Shown: positions 8,030 through 17,667 of the stretch, one piece after another
Position numbering within the stretch: position 1 is the stretch's first letter
Layout of the letters: the number at the start of each line of letters is the position of its first letter
NCBI RefSeq assembly: GCF_001305575.3
Contig: NZ_CP012373.2
Location: forward strand, 372,001 to 436,000
Length of the DNA: 64,000 nucleotides
Direction: 5' to 3'
DNA from: Beggiatoa leptomitoformis
GTDB taxonomy: Bacteria > Pseudomonadota > Gammaproteobacteria > Beggiatoales > Beggiatoaceae
The notes under the pieces: generated by a model
The model's database searches: none
What the model was told of the DNA's origin: nothing
The model's input: the letters and a program-made list of their open reading frames with translations, nothing else
Position numbers and translations under genes: made by a program

Positions 8030-9556
8030 ATGACTTATAAAGTCACCATTGTTGGTGCAGTTGGAGAAAATGTTGTTTATAACGAACAAACTATTATCAA
8101 TTTATTAAGTACTCAACAGCAAGCGTTGTTACACGGAAATTTATTTACAGGTAAGCCTAGTACTAAATTATATGTTGATACACAAAACGCGCTTAAAATT
8201 CGCGGGGAAATCCGTTTAGATGGACGTGCCGCGTTAAAGTGGGCAACACAAGCATTGGTTAAAGAGCAAACTTATCAGGTACATCATCCGCATAAAACAT
8301 GGTTTGTTGCTGAAGAATCTGAACAATCTATTGCTCTAATTGGTAATATTTGTCCACGCTTGCATCCCATTCATGATTTGTTTACTCAAGAATCCGTCGA
8401 TATTAAGTTACGTTTACAGTATTTAGCGATGTTATTCGAGCATTATTTACGTTTGGCAAAAAATACTGGCATTAGATTAGATGAGGGCTTATCTAATTTT
8501 GGTGTAACGACTGATGGTCAATTGTATTATTTAGATGATGATTTTTATACATGGGATCGTTTTATTGCTTGCGCTCAGGTGATGGGGGTTTATTTTCGTA
8601 AGTTACAGTGGTTAAACAGTGATACTGCTGTTGTGTTCGCCCATTCTGTCCGCGCACTCATTTTAGAACATTTTAAGGATAAACAGTATTTGACTGTGCT
8701 GGCTGAACAGTTGGAAGATGTTTTTATTCCTGCTGAAACACAGCGTATCGCATTAGAAAGCTTTATTCGGGCATTAGACGAGCGACATGATGCAACACAT
8801 GTGCATCTGACTAAAACACGTTATTTTGCTTTATTAGCGGATATTCATGCAAATTTCCCTGCATTGCAAACAGTGCTTGCTTATTTGAAAAACCGTAGCA
8901 TTAAACAAGGTGTAGTATTAGGTGATATTGTAGGATACGGACCGCATCCAAGTGAGTGTATTGATTGTATTCGTGAGGCTGGTTTTCATATTGTGAAGGG
9001 TAATCATGATCATGGATTAGCAACAGGCAACTTTAAAAAAGGATTTTCTAATAGCGCAAGTTGGGCTTTAGAATGGGCAACACATCGTATAACAGCAGAA
9101 CAAAGGGCTTGGCTGGCTGACTTACCGCCAATTTTACATGATGAAAAATGGCTTGCTTTACATGGCGCACCGCTTGATCCAACCTTTTTTAATGCTTATG
9201 TTTATGAAATGACTTATGAGGATAATTTGGATACCTTAGAAAGAAAAAGTATCCCATTGTGTTTTCATGGTCATACGCATCAACCCGTTACTTATGCACG
9301 TAAAGCGGGTTTTGTGGATAGTTTATATAAAGGGCAACAGATTGATTTAACACCTTTTGATTACGCTTTAGTTTGTCCCGGCTCTATTGGACAACCGCGT
9401 AATGGACAAGTGGGTGCGCAATTTGCGATTTATGATCAAGAAACGCATAAAATTCATTATCACAATTTAGCCTATCCAATTGAAATAACACTGCAAGATA
9501 TGCAAAATGAGGGTTTCCCTGAAACCTTATTAAAAATGTTACACGGTATTATGTAA
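8030..9556 (+). CDS. Two-domain calcineurin-like metallophosphoesterase
   Basis: This 508-residue protein carries a complete calcineurin-like phosphoesterase domain in its C-terminal half: DIH (271-273), GD (298-299), GNHD (324-327), LHGAP (His378) and GHTH (414-417), which together bind two metals. The form is that of the YfcE/Ap4A-hydrolase-like group, so a phosphodiester or nucleotide substrate is likely but unknown. Residues 1-260 are a separate domain; LDEGLSNFGV followed by LYYLDDDFY (150-172) recalls the catalytic loop and metal-binding Asp of small-molecule kinases, in degenerate form. A good ribosome site (AGAGG) precedes the ATG. It is transcribed away from the repeat GTPase across a 142-bp gap, suggesting shared regulation. 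Confidence 0.85.
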   Translation: MTYKVTIVGAVGENVVYNEQTIINLLSTQQQALLHGNLFTGKPSTKLYVDTQNALKIRGEIRLDGRAALKWATQALVKEQTYQVHHPHKTWFVAEESEQSIALIGNICPRLHPIHDLFTQESVDIKLRLQYLAMLFEHYLRLAKNTGIRLDEGLSNFGVTTDGQLYYLDDDFYTWDRFIACAQVMGVYFRKLQWLNSDTAVVFAHSVRALILEHFKDKQYLTVLAEQLEDVFIPAETQRIALESFIRALDERHDATHVHLTKTRYFALLADIHANFPALQTVLAYLKNRSIKQGVVLGDIVGYGPHPSECIDCIREAGFHIVKGNHDHGLATGNFKKGFSNSASWALEWATHRITAEQRAWLADLPPILHDEKWLALHGAPLDPTFFNAYVYEMTYEDNLDTLERKSIPLCFHGHTHQPVTYARKAGFVDSLYKGQQIDLTPFDYALVCPGSIGQPRNGQVGAQFAIYDQETHKIHYHNLAYPIEITLQDMQNEGFPETLLKMLHGIM

Positions 9557-9610
9557 CTTTTTCATCTTTTTCACGGTAAATAGTAGATAAATGTCAAAAA
9601 GGATAAGGTC

Positions 9611-12286
9611 ATGTTGCACTTTTTTAATCGATTAAAAGTAGGTACAAAGATTTTAGTAGGATACTTTGTTGCGCTAGTGCTGATGCTTATGATTGGTTCA
9701 ATCACACTTGTACAACTGAATAAAGTTAATGGCACTGTGGTGACGTTAACAGATAACTTGGCACAAGAATTACATTTTACCAACGAGCTGATGAATCAGA
9801 TTTTAGTTGTCCGACTTTACACTAGTCGTTATGTCAATTCCAAAAACGATGCAGATTTAAAGCTATATACGGCAGAAATAGAAAAGTTCTACCAACTGAT
9901 TAAAACCGCTAATGAAAAAAACTTATTGAAAACACGCCCACGTATAGAACAAGTACAAAAAAGTGTAGAACAGTATCAAGCCTTACTTATGCAATTAGTT
10001 GATGTTTATAAACAACGCCAACAGAACATAGAGCAGGTTATTCTAGCACAAGGTGTTTTTATAGAAAATGAGTTACATCAACTAGTTACAGAAAATTTTA
10101 AAGCACAGGATATTAATCAGATTTATCAAACAAGTGCAATTCAACAATCATGGCTTTCAGTGCGGTTGAATGCGTCTAAATTTCTGGAAAAAGGCGATAA
10201 TGCATGGATAGACAAATTTGAGGAAAGCCATCAAGCGGTACAAACGGAAATTGCTACCTTAAAGCAGACTGGCAATAGTCCCATTATTGCAGAGATAGAA
10301 AAAGCCATTCAAAAATATATGGAAAGCTTTAATCAAATTAAAGCAGGTTATGCCTATGAAGTAGATGCGACTAAACAATTACGTATTTATGGCGCAGATG
10401 TCCGTGATAACGTTGAAAATATTATTAATGATATTACGGCTGATTTTGAATCGGCCAAACAAACAGCACAAGCAACGGTACAGCAAACAGTTATTAGTAC
10501 GGGTAGCACCTTGCTTGGCGCAATTATTATTAGCTTAGGTTTTGGTTTTGGTATTACGCGTAGTATTACTCGACAATTAGGGGGTGAACCTGCCGAAGTA
10601 GCAAGCATGGCTGAACGTATTGCGAATGGTGATTTAGCCTTCAACTCGGGTAAAAGACGCGAAGGATTATTTGGTTCTATGCAACTCATGCAACAACAAT
10701 TACGTGAGCGTATAGAAGAAGATAAACGTATTGCTGACGAAGCACTACGGATTAATCAAGCCCTAGATAGCGTTACGACCAACGTTATCATTGCCGACAG
10801 CCACTTTAAAATTATTTATGCTAACAAAGCAGTACAAACCCTATTTCAACGTGAACAAGATAAATTCCGTCAAGAATTACCACAACTCAACACCACAAAT
10901 CTTTGCGGACAAACTATTGACAGCCTGCATAAAGATTCACAAGCTCACCGCCGCATCCTCCAAAATCTTCAAAGAAGTGAACATTCCCGACTGGATTTAA
11001 CCAGCCTTGTGATTGAATACATTGTCACGCCCGTAATAAGCCCACAAGGTGAACGTGTTGGCTATGTTAAAGAACTCCAAGACCGCACAGTAGAAGTGGC
11101 AACAGAACAAGAAATAAACAACGTTATTCATGCAGCCTCTCAAGGCGATTTTGAAAAACGGGTTGGACTAGCAGGAAAAACAGGGTTTTTTAAGTCTTTT
11201 AGTGAAGGCGTTAACCAAATCATGAACTACAACCAACTTGCGGTTGAAGATACCATGCGTATGTTTGCGGCATTAGCAAAAGGCGATTTAACCCAAAAAA
11301 TTGACCGTAACTATCTTGGCTCACTAGAACAACTCAAAAACGATGCAAACAGCACTGTTGATAAACTAACTGAAATTATTACTTTTATTAAAGAAAGTGC
11401 AGATACAGTCAGTACCGCCTCTGAAGAAATATCTACAGGTAATATTAGTTTAAGCCAACGGACTGAAGAACAAGCCGCCTCGCTAGAAGAAACCGCTGCT
11501 AGCATGGAAGAAATGACCAGCACGGTGCAACAAAATGCGGACAATGCCCGCCAAGCCACCCAACTTGCCAGCACTGCCCGTGAACGCGCTGCTCAAGGAC
11601 GTGGTGTTGTAGGGTCAGCCGTTCAAGCCATGAGTGCTATCAGCGAAAGTAGTCGACGTGTAGCTGATATTATCAGCGTTATTGATGAAATAGCCTTTCA
11701 AACCAACCTTCTTGCCCTTAATGCTGCTGTTGAAGCTGCTCGCGCGGGCGAACAAGGACGTGGTTTCGCAGTCGTCGCAACTGAAGTACGCAACTTAGCC
11801 CAGCGTAGCGCGAATGCAGCTAAAGAAATCAAAAACCTCATACGCGACAGTGTAGAAAAAGTCAAAGAAGGTACACAATTAGTCAATGAATCGGGTAATA
11901 CCTTGCAAGAAATCGTCACTGCAGTCAAAAAAGTCAGTGATATTATTGCCGAAATTGCGGCCGCTAGTCAGGAACAATCATCAGGTATTCATCAAGTTAA
12001 TAAAGCTATTAGCCAAATGGACGAGATGACCCAACAAAACGCTGCACTTGTTGAAGAATCTGCCTCTGCTAGTGAATCCATGACCGAACAAGCCCAACGA
12101 TTACGGCAACAAGTCGCCTTTTTTCAAACAAACCGTACAATACAACGCAATAGCACACAGAAAACTGAACCCACGAAACCAAAAGCCGTTGATAAAGCCA
12201 GCCATTTTTTAGAAAAGGTTCAGAATAAAACCGAAAAATACAAAAAAACACCTGATACCACAGGTGGAGAATGGGAAGACTTTTAA
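9611..12286 (+). CDS. Methyl-accepting chemotaxis protein with PAS domain and C-terminal CheR/CheB tether
   Basis: An 891-residue transmembrane chemoreceptor. Membrane segments lie at about 12-34 and 295-316, with a roughly 260-residue helical periplasmic sensor domain between them. A HAMP domain follows ([16 protein letters not shown], from about 317), then a PAS-like region ([20 protein letters not shown]), a second HAMP-like stretch, and the MCP signalling domain with the highly conserved tip [20 protein letters not shown]. The protein ends in EWEDF, matching the xWxxF pentapeptide that docks CheR/CheB in high-abundance receptors. The ligand is unknown. It probably feeds a CheA/CheW pathway encoded elsewhere and may control gliding or pili. 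Confidence 0.95.
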   Translation: MLHFFNRLKVGTKILVGYFVALVLMLMIGSITLVQLNKVNGTVVTLTDNLAQELHFTNELMNQILVVRLYTSRYVNSKNDADLKLYTAEIEKFYQLIKTANEKNLLKTRPRIEQVQKSVEQYQALLMQLVDVYKQRQQNIEQVILAQGVFIENELHQLVTENFKAQDINQIYQTSAIQQSWLSVRLNASKFLEKGDNAWIDKFEESHQAVQTEIATLKQTGNSPIIAEIEKAIQKYMESFNQIKAGYAYEVDATKQLRIYGADVRDNVENIINDITADFESAKQTAQATVQQTVISTGSTLLGAIIISLGFGFGITRSITRQLGGEPAEVASMAERIANGDLAFNSGKRREGLFGSMQLMQQQLRERIEEDKRIADEALRINQALDSVTTNVIIADSHFKIIYANKAVQTLFQREQDKFRQELPQLNTTNLCGQTIDSLHKDSQAHRRILQNLQRSEHSRLDLTSLVIEYIVTPVISPQGERVGYVKELQDRTVEVATEQEINNVIHAASQGDFEKRVGLAGKTGFFKSFSEGVNQIMNYNQLAVEDTMRMFAALAKGDLTQKIDRNYLGSLEQLKNDANSTVDKLTEIITFIKESADTVSTASEEISTGNISLSQRTEEQAASLEETAASMEEMTSTVQQNADNARQATQLASTARERAAQGRGVVGSAVQAMSAISESSRRVADIISVIDEIAFQTNLLALNAAVEAARAGEQGRGFAVVATEVRNLAQRSANAAKEIKNLIRDSVEKVKEGTQLVNESGNTLQEIVTAVKKVSDIIAEIAAASQEQSSGIHQVNKAISQMDEMTQQNAALVEESASASESMTEQAQRLRQQVAFFQTNRTIQRNSTQKTEPTKPKAVDKASHFLEKVQNKTEKYKKTPDTTGGEWEDF

Positions 12287-12361
12287 CCCTTAACTAGAAC
12301 ATATCGTTAGGAAATCCTAATACCTCTTTTCTACCCTCACGACAACAGATATTACGCTATC

Positions 12362-13414
12362 ATGGAACAATGGACACAATTTTTACAACAAGCAGGCGCG
12401 CATATTGAAGCCCGCACGGTTCTAGACTTTGGACAAGCTGCTGTGGAACAACAAGCTGTTTTACAATCAGATTGTATTTTAGATTTATCCACATTAGGGT
12501 TACTCCAAGTAACAGGCAACGATGCGGAAAAATTTTTACAAGGACAATTCACCAACGATGTGCGCCAAGTTAATGGACAACGTAGCCAACGGAGTGCATG
12601 GTGTAATGCTAAAGGGCGTGTACTCTATACTTTTCAATTAATTAAACGTGATAATACTTATTTAATTCTATTACCTCATGAAGTCTTAGACGCAGTTCAA
12701 AAACGCTTGAAAATGTTTGTGTTACGTTCGGATGTCCAATTTACGGATGTATCTGACCAACTCCCACCTATTGGCGTTGTTGGTAAAAACAGCCAGCAAC
12801 TGCTCGCAAACGCGCTCGGTTTCTCTGTTCCTGAAGAAACAAATGCCAGTATCACCCAAGAGCAAACAACGATTGTCCGCATCGCGGGACAAATCCCACG
12901 CTATATTGTTATCAGTGACTTAACAACACAAAGCCAAACATGGCAAGCACTACAAAAACACGCGAAACCTGTTGGTACACACGCATGGCAGTTGCTTGAC
13001 ATTCTTGCAGGTATCCCACAAATTGCGACTGTTTTAAGTGACGAGTTTATTCCACAGATGTTGAATTATCAGGCAATTGGTGGGATAAACTTTAAAAAAG
13101 GTTGTTATGCAGGACAAGAAATTGTTGCCCGTATGCAATATCTTGCGACACTTAAACAACGTCTTTACTTGGTTAAAATTGCCAATTCCTCAACCACACC
13201 TCAAGCGGGCGATAATTTATATGGCACAGCAGATACTCAGAGTATTGGTAAATTAGTGAATATTCAAGCTCATCCCGAAGGTGGCTATGTTGGGCTTGCG
13301 GTATTAAATATTGAACAAGCAGATAGTAACCCTGTGTATTTACAGCAAACAAATGGCACAGTGTTAGATTTATTAGAATTACCCTATGACCCAACGGCAA
13401 CGATGGCAGCGTAG
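12362..13414 (+). CDS. ygfZ: YgfZ/GcvT-domain folate-binding protein
   Basis: A 350-residue tetrahydrofolate-binding protein related to the glycine cleavage T-protein. It carries the YgfZ signature KGCYAGQEIVAR, whose cysteine is important in E. coli YgfZ. YgfZ supports assembly and repair of some iron-sulfur enzymes, such as MiaB. The N-terminal VTGNDAEKFLQGQFTND block is the usual folate-fold start. The gene stands alone, about 75 bp after the chemoreceptor; no glycine cleavage genes are nearby, which agrees with YgfZ rather than GcvT. Confidence 0.92.
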   Translation: MEQWTQFLQQAGAHIEARTVLDFGQAAVEQQAVLQSDCILDLSTLGLLQVTGNDAEKFLQGQFTNDVRQVNGQRSQRSAWCNAKGRVLYTFQLIKRDNTYLILLPHEVLDAVQKRLKMFVLRSDVQFTDVSDQLPPIGVVGKNSQQLLANALGFSVPEETNASITQEQTTIVRIAGQIPRYIVISDLTTQSQTWQALQKHAKPVGTHAWQLLDILAGIPQIATVLSDEFIPQMLNYQAIGGINFKKGCYAGQEIVARMQYLATLKQRLYLVKIANSSTTPQAGDNLYGTADTQSIGKLVNIQAHPEGGYVGLAVLNIEQADSNPVYLQQTNGTVLDLLELPYDPTATMAA

Positions 13415-13432
13415 AAACTTAAAAATCTTGCT

Positions 13433-13453
13433 TGAATCAGAATTATCAGAATT
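13433..13453 (+). repeat. Dispersed short repeat TGAATCAGAATTNTCAGAATT, copy 1
   Basis: This copy lies 19 bp after the ygfZ stop and matches 46102-46122 in 20 of 21 bases. Function is unknown. Confidence 0.55.
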
Positions 13454-13472
13454 GAGATAACTTTTTAAAAAC

Positions 13473-13512
13473 GGATAACATCGCGTTAGGCGGTGGTATC
13501 CGCGCTGTTTTT
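13473..13512 (+). terminator. Candidate terminator after ygfZ
   Basis: An imperfect 12-bp stem (GGATAACATCGC with GCGGTGGTATCC, loop GTTAG) is followed five bases later by a T run at 13508-13512. It lies 60 bp after the ygfZ stop. The spacing between stem and T run is longer than ideal. Confidence 0.45.
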
Positions 13513-13570
13513 ATCAGTGATTTACTTAAATAATGCTTTGTTTCTGCCTGTGTAAAATGGTTGAAATATC

Positions 13571-14116
13571 ATGAAAATCTTTATTGTTTTACTATTACTA
13601 ACTGCGAGTAGTGTGCAAGCAACGCCTGTGGTTGATACTGAAACAGAATACTATGTTGTAGATGGTAAAGATGCTCGCGCAATCCGAGCGGATATGAATG
13701 CTAAACGAGAGGGGCGTTATGATGCCTATACCGCATGGCATGTAAAGTGGCGTTTTTTCTGGGATAAACAACCGAATACTTGCACAATAACGAAGGTTAA
13801 AAGTACCGTTTCAGTTAAATTTACATTGCCTAAATTGGCAGAACATACGATTGCTAATCAAGATGCTAAAAACCGATGGAATCGTTATTACCATGCGTTA
13901 ATTGACCATGAAAATGGGCATCGAGATTTCGGCGTGAATGCCGCAAAAGAAATTGAAGCGGCACTCTTGAATATGAATAGTTATAAAAATTGTACGATAT
14001 TGGAAAAAGCAGCGAATGCGTTAGCCCACAAAATTGTGGATGAATATATTGTAGATGAGAAACAATATGATATTGATACAAATCATGGTTTGAATAACGG
14101 GGCGTTTTTTCCGTAA
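13571..14116 (+). CDS. DUF922 family secreted protein, putative zinc protease
   Basis: A 181-residue exported protein. The N-terminus MKIFIVLLLLTASSVQA is a clear Sec signal peptide with an Ala-x-Ala-like cleavage site. The mature part carries DHENGHRDFG (about residues 116-125), matching the HExGH-type motif of the DUF922 family, which is annotated as secreted zinc-dependent protease by motif only. The pair CTITKVKSTVSVKFTLPKL upstream of it is the usual conserved strand of the family. Substrate and role are unknown. Confidence 0.8.
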   Translation: MKIFIVLLLLTASSVQATPVVDTETEYYVVDGKDARAIRADMNAKREGRYDAYTAWHVKWRFFWDKQPNTCTITKVKSTVSVKFTLPKLAEHTIANQDAKNRWNRYYHALIDHENGHRDFGVNAAKEIEAALLNMNSYKNCTILEKAANALAHKIVDEYIVDEKQYDIDTNHGLNNGAFFP

Positions 14117-14127
14117 AATGACGCTAT

Positions 14128-15264
14128 TTAATCCAATGTTTCCCGATATTTTAACGTGCCTATCATAATCACCACTAAGGTAAAAATAACGATGGGAATT
14201 AAATGCGGAATGCTGTCTGCAATGCCATTGCCTTTTAATAAAATCCCACGCACCAAACGCAAAAAATGTGTTAATGGCAAACATTCTCCAATGATTTGCG
14301 CCCAATTTGGCATTCCACGAAACGGAAACATAAACCCTGATAATAAAAGCGATGGCAGAAAAAAGAAAAATGCCATTTGCATGGCTTGTAATTGATTTCG
14401 CGCAATTGTTGAGTAGGTAATGCCTACGGCTAAGTTGGCTGCAATAAAAATCATGCTGACTATCAGCAACAACCATATACTGCCTAACATTGGTACATTA
14501 AACAGTAGCCGTGCTGCAAGCAGAATTAGAGCGACTTGAATATAACCAATCATAATATACGGCACGATTTTTCCCATCATCACTTCTAATGGACGCACGG
14601 GCATTGCCAATAGGTTTTCCATCGTGCCACGTTCTCGTTCTCGGGTAATCGCTAACGCGGTAATCATCACCATTGTCATGGTCAGTACTACCCCCATTAA
14701 TCCGGGGACAATATTGTATTGTGTGATACCTTCTGGGTTATATAAACGGTGTGTGCGTAGCTCTACTGCGGGTGATTGGCTGTGTAAAAAGCCTAATGCA
14801 CCTTGAAAATCACGGTCTAAACTTGTTTGCACAATCGCAGTTAAGGCGGCTAGTGCGTTGCTGGTAGCAGCGGGGTCTGTTGCATCTGCTTGTAGTAAGA
14901 CAACAGGGCGTTCACCACGGACTAAATCACGGGAAAAATTAGGCGGAATAATCAGTGCAAATTGAATCTCACCCTGACGTAATAATGTTGCTAACTCAGC
15001 CTCGGTCTCTGGTGTGCTAACCACTTGAAAATATCCACTATAGCGAATGGCATTTAATAAAGTACGTGCATGTGGGCTGTGGTCAGCTTGTAATATGGCT
15101 GTTGGTAAACTTTTGGGGTCAGAATTAATGGCAAAACCGAATAAAGTAAGTTGTAACAGTGGAATACCTATAATCATTCCAAAAGTGAGACGGTCTCTAC
15201 GCATTTGAATAAATTCTTTGACTACAATGGCCCACCAGCGATGCAGGGTAAAGCGTGTATTCAT
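14128..15264 (-). CDS. ABC-2 type exporter permease (YbhR/YbhS-like)
   Basis: A 378-residue inner-membrane permease: one N-terminal membrane segment (TFGMIIGIPLLQLTLFGFA), a large periplasmic loop, then five or so membrane segments at the C-terminus, the ABC2_membrane_3 architecture. The ATG at 15264 overlaps the stop of the ATPase gene as ATGA, so this start is preferred over the in-frame codon 72 bp upstream. It works with the ATPase and the HlyD-type subunit encoded just upstream to move an unknown hydrophobic substrate or drug. Confidence 0.9.
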   Translation of the reverse strand: MNTRFTLHRWWAIVVKEFIQMRRDRLTFGMIIGIPLLQLTLFGFAINSDPKSLPTAILQADHSPHARTLLNAIRYSGYFQVVSTPETEAELATLLRQGEIQFALIIPPNFSRDLVRGERPVVLLQADATDPAATSNALAALTAIVQTSLDRDFQGALGFLHSQSPAVELRTHRLYNPEGITQYNIVPGLMGVVLTMTMVMITALAITRERERGTMENLLAMPVRPLEVMMGKIVPYIMIGYIQVALILLAARLLFNVPMLGSIWLLLIVSMIFIAANLAVGITYSTIARNQLQAMQMAFFFFLPSLLLSGFMFPFRGMPNWAQIIGECLPLTHFLRLVRGILLKGNGIADSIPHLIPIVIFTLVVIMIGTLKYRETLD

Positions 15265-16217
15265 AAACTGGTATCCTGTGCGGTTTGCATCAAACTGATG
15301 AATACATCCTCTAAACTGGGATGTGCTAATGTCCATTGATAGCGTGTATCTTGTTGATAGCTTTGTAAACTGGTATTTAGTGCATCGATATCGCGTCCGC
15401 TCACATGTAGTTGATTACCAAAAGCGACCGCTTGTTCAACCGCAGGTAGTTGTTTTAACTGTGATTGTAGTTGCCATAAATCTATTCCACAGACTACCCA
15501 TGTCGTGAGTCCTGACCCGTCTAACACTTCTTGAACCGTGCCATCTGCCAATAAGTTACCATAAGCAATATAGGCTAAACGATGACAACGTTCTGCTTCA
15601 TCCATGTAGTGTGTGCTAACTAGGGTAGTCATCCCTGTTGCAGATAGGTGGTGAATTTGTTCCCAAAAATCACGACGGGCAGCGGGGTCAACGCCTGCGG
15701 TAGGTTCATCTAAGAGCAGTAATTGGGGTTCGTGCAATAAACAGGCAGCGAGTGCAAGGCGTTGTTTCCAACCACCTGATAATACACCCGCTAATTGATT
15801 TGCTCGGGTACTTAATCCTAATTGTTCTAAACTTGCCCACACACGTTCTTGGCGATGTGGAAGGTGATATAGTCGTGCAACAAAATCTAAATTTTCTCTA
15901 ATCGTTAAGTCTTCATATAAACTGAATTTTTGCGTCATATACCCCACTTTTTGTTTAATTTTATTGGAGTCACGCAAAATATCATAATTTAAACAAATAC
16001 CTTTTCCCGTGTCTGGGGTTAATAAACCGCATAGCATCCGCATTGTCGTGGTCTTACCACTGCCATTTGGGCCTAAAAAACCATAAATTTCGCCGCGTTT
16101 AATACGCAAAGCTAAGTTATTAACCACACAGCGCGTACCAAATGTTTTACTTAATTGTTCTACCTTAATAACAAAATCCGCTGTTTCTGTTGCCCGTAAA
16201 TTAATAAGTGCTGACAT
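15261..16217 (-). CDS. ABC transporter ATP-binding protein of an ABC-2 exporter (YbhF-like)
   Basis: A 318-residue cytoplasmic ATPase with Walker A GPNGSGKTT, signature LSGGWKQRLALA and Walker B LLLLDEPTAGVDP, followed by the H-loop STHYMDEAERC. The SGGWKQRL form of the signature is common in DrrA/YbhF-type exporter ATPases. It contains one nucleotide-binding domain, so it acts as a dimer with the permease whose start codon it overlaps by four bases. Confidence 0.92.
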   Translation of the reverse strand: MSALINLRATETADFVIKVEQLSKTFGTRCVVNNLALRIKRGEIYGFLGPNGSGKTTTMRMLCGLLTPDTGKGICLNYDILRDSNKIKQKVGYMTQKFSLYEDLTIRENLDFVARLYHLPHRQERVWASLEQLGLSTRANQLAGVLSGGWKQRLALAACLLHEPQLLLLDEPTAGVDPAARRDFWEQIHHLSATGMTTLVSTHYMDEAERCHRLAYIAYGNLLADGTVQEVLDGSGLTTWVVCGIDLWQLQSQLKQLPAVEQAVAFGNQLHVSGRDIDALNTSLQSYQQDTRYQWTLAHPSLEDVFISLMQTAQDTSL

Positions 16218-16247
16218 GTGAATAAAACCTCTTTGCAGTACGTTTAA

Positions 16248-17261
16248 TTAATGGGGTTTATCCGATTCAGATAACCATACTGTTACGGGTTGTCCTGTGT
16301 GTAGGGATGGCGCAATTTCTGCCGAGGGACGGGCTTCTAGCATGTAAACTAATTTTACACGGGTTTCTTGGCTATAAATGATGGGCGGGGTGTATTCTGC
16401 TTGTGTTGCAATATAGCTAATGGTGGCAGTGAGGTTTTTTGTGCAACTGTCACAGTGAAAATTAACTATTTTACCGAGTTGCATTTGTCCTAAATCGGTT
16501 TCGGGTATGAAAAAACGAAGTTTTATATGTGTTGGCGGCAGTAGTGCAAGAACGGGATTACCCGATGCAACCCATTCACCTGCATAATGAAAGACATCAG
16601 TAATTTGTCCTGCTGTTGGGGCGGTTATGCGTTTTTGTTCAACGCGCCAACGGGCTTGGGCAACAATAGCTTGGGCTGCAACGACTTCCGTCTGTAGTGC
16701 TTGTAGTGCATCTGTCCGACCACCCAGTTGTGCAATCTCTAGTTGCGTTTGTAATTCGCTTAAACGGGCGTTTTGTCGTTGTACTGTGGCACGGCTAACA
16801 TCTATACTTTCTTGTTGAATAGCTTGTTTTTGAAACAGTTTTTCGGTACGTTTTAATTCAATTTGCGCAAGATTTACATCCGCTTTGGTTTGGGCGATGC
16901 GGGCTTGTATTTCAGCTAATTCTGCTGGACGTGAGCCTTTTTGTGCATCCGCTAAACGGGCTTGCGCGGTTTGTTGTTTTTGTTCGGCTTCTTGAAGTGC
17001 TAAATTGTCGGGTTCTGCAACTAAACTAAAAAGAATATCTCCTGCATTGACTTGTACACCTTTTTCTACGTTGACCTGTGCGAGTTGTCCCGCGATGACA
17101 GGCGATAACCAAATAAACTCACCTTCTACATAACCTTGCCAGCGGGTTGTATCGGTATGCTTGTTAGTGAGCGTATCCCACCCTGTTTGTAAAGTAGCGG
17201 GTAAGGTAAGATTGAGGAGGTAGAAACTGAGTATAAAGATTGAAGTATTCATTATAACCAT
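16248..17261 (-). CDS. HlyD-family membrane fusion protein (YbhG-like)
   Basis: A periplasmic adaptor of about 335 residues: an N-terminal membrane anchor (TSIFILSFYLLNLTLPA), a biotinyl/lipoyl-like half (VIAGQLAQVNVEKGVQVNAGD), a long helical hairpin rich in Ala, Gln and Glu (about 70-200), the second lipoyl half (RITAPTAGQITDVFHYAGEWV) and a beta-barrel region. It is the first gene of a three-gene exporter operon with the ATPase and permease. The start is uncertain: ATG at 17261 or 17252, or a TTG at 17297; none has a strong ribosome site. Confidence 0.88.
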   Translation of the reverse strand: MVIMNTSIFILSFYLLNLTLPATLQTGWDTLTNKHTDTTRWQGYVEGEFIWLSPVIAGQLAQVNVEKGVQVNAGDILFSLVAEPDNLALQEAEQKQQTAQARLADAQKGSRPAELAEIQARIAQTKADVNLAQIELKRTEKLFQKQAIQQESIDVSRATVQRQNARLSELQTQLEIAQLGGRTDALQALQTEVVAAQAIVAQARWRVEQKRITAPTAGQITDVFHYAGEWVASGNPVLALLPPTHIKLRFFIPETDLGQMQLGKIVNFHCDSCTKNLTATISYIATQAEYTPPIIYSQETRVKLVYMLEARPSAEIAPSLHTGQPVTVWLSESDKPH

Positions 17262-17367
17262 TAAGCTGTGATGTATTTTGGAAGAAATCACCGACAAAAA
17301 TAGGAAAGAAGAAACTTTATCGTAATGCGCGGTTTATTTAGTGATTATAAGACAGCGTGGCGTTATG

Positions 17368-17440
17368 CGCCCTGAGCGGGAATCGAACCCGCGACCACTC
17401 CCTTAGGAGGGGAGTGCTCTATCCACTGAGCTACCAAGGC
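17368..17440 (-). tRNA. tRNA-Arg (anticodon CCT)
   Basis: The minus strand folds as a full cloverleaf of 73 nt: acceptor GCCTTGG pairing with TCAGGGC, D-arm GCTC...GAGC, anticodon stem CTCCC/GGGAG with loop CTCCTAA (anticodon CCT, reads AGG), and T-arm GCGGG-TTCGATT-CCCGC. The CCA end is not encoded. Confidence 0.95.
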
Positions 17441-17505
17441 ATTAAAAAAAGTCGGTGGAAATAGATTTGGCTTGCAGATTGGTATTTTTAGAATAAATCA
17501 AGATA

Positions 17506-17581
<76 letters not shown>

Positions 17582-17667
17582 AAACAAAGCAGAATGCGAA
17601 TTATATATTTTCGCTGATAGTGACGCAAGCATTTTCTCTTATCAGGTTTATCGCTGAACACAGATTT

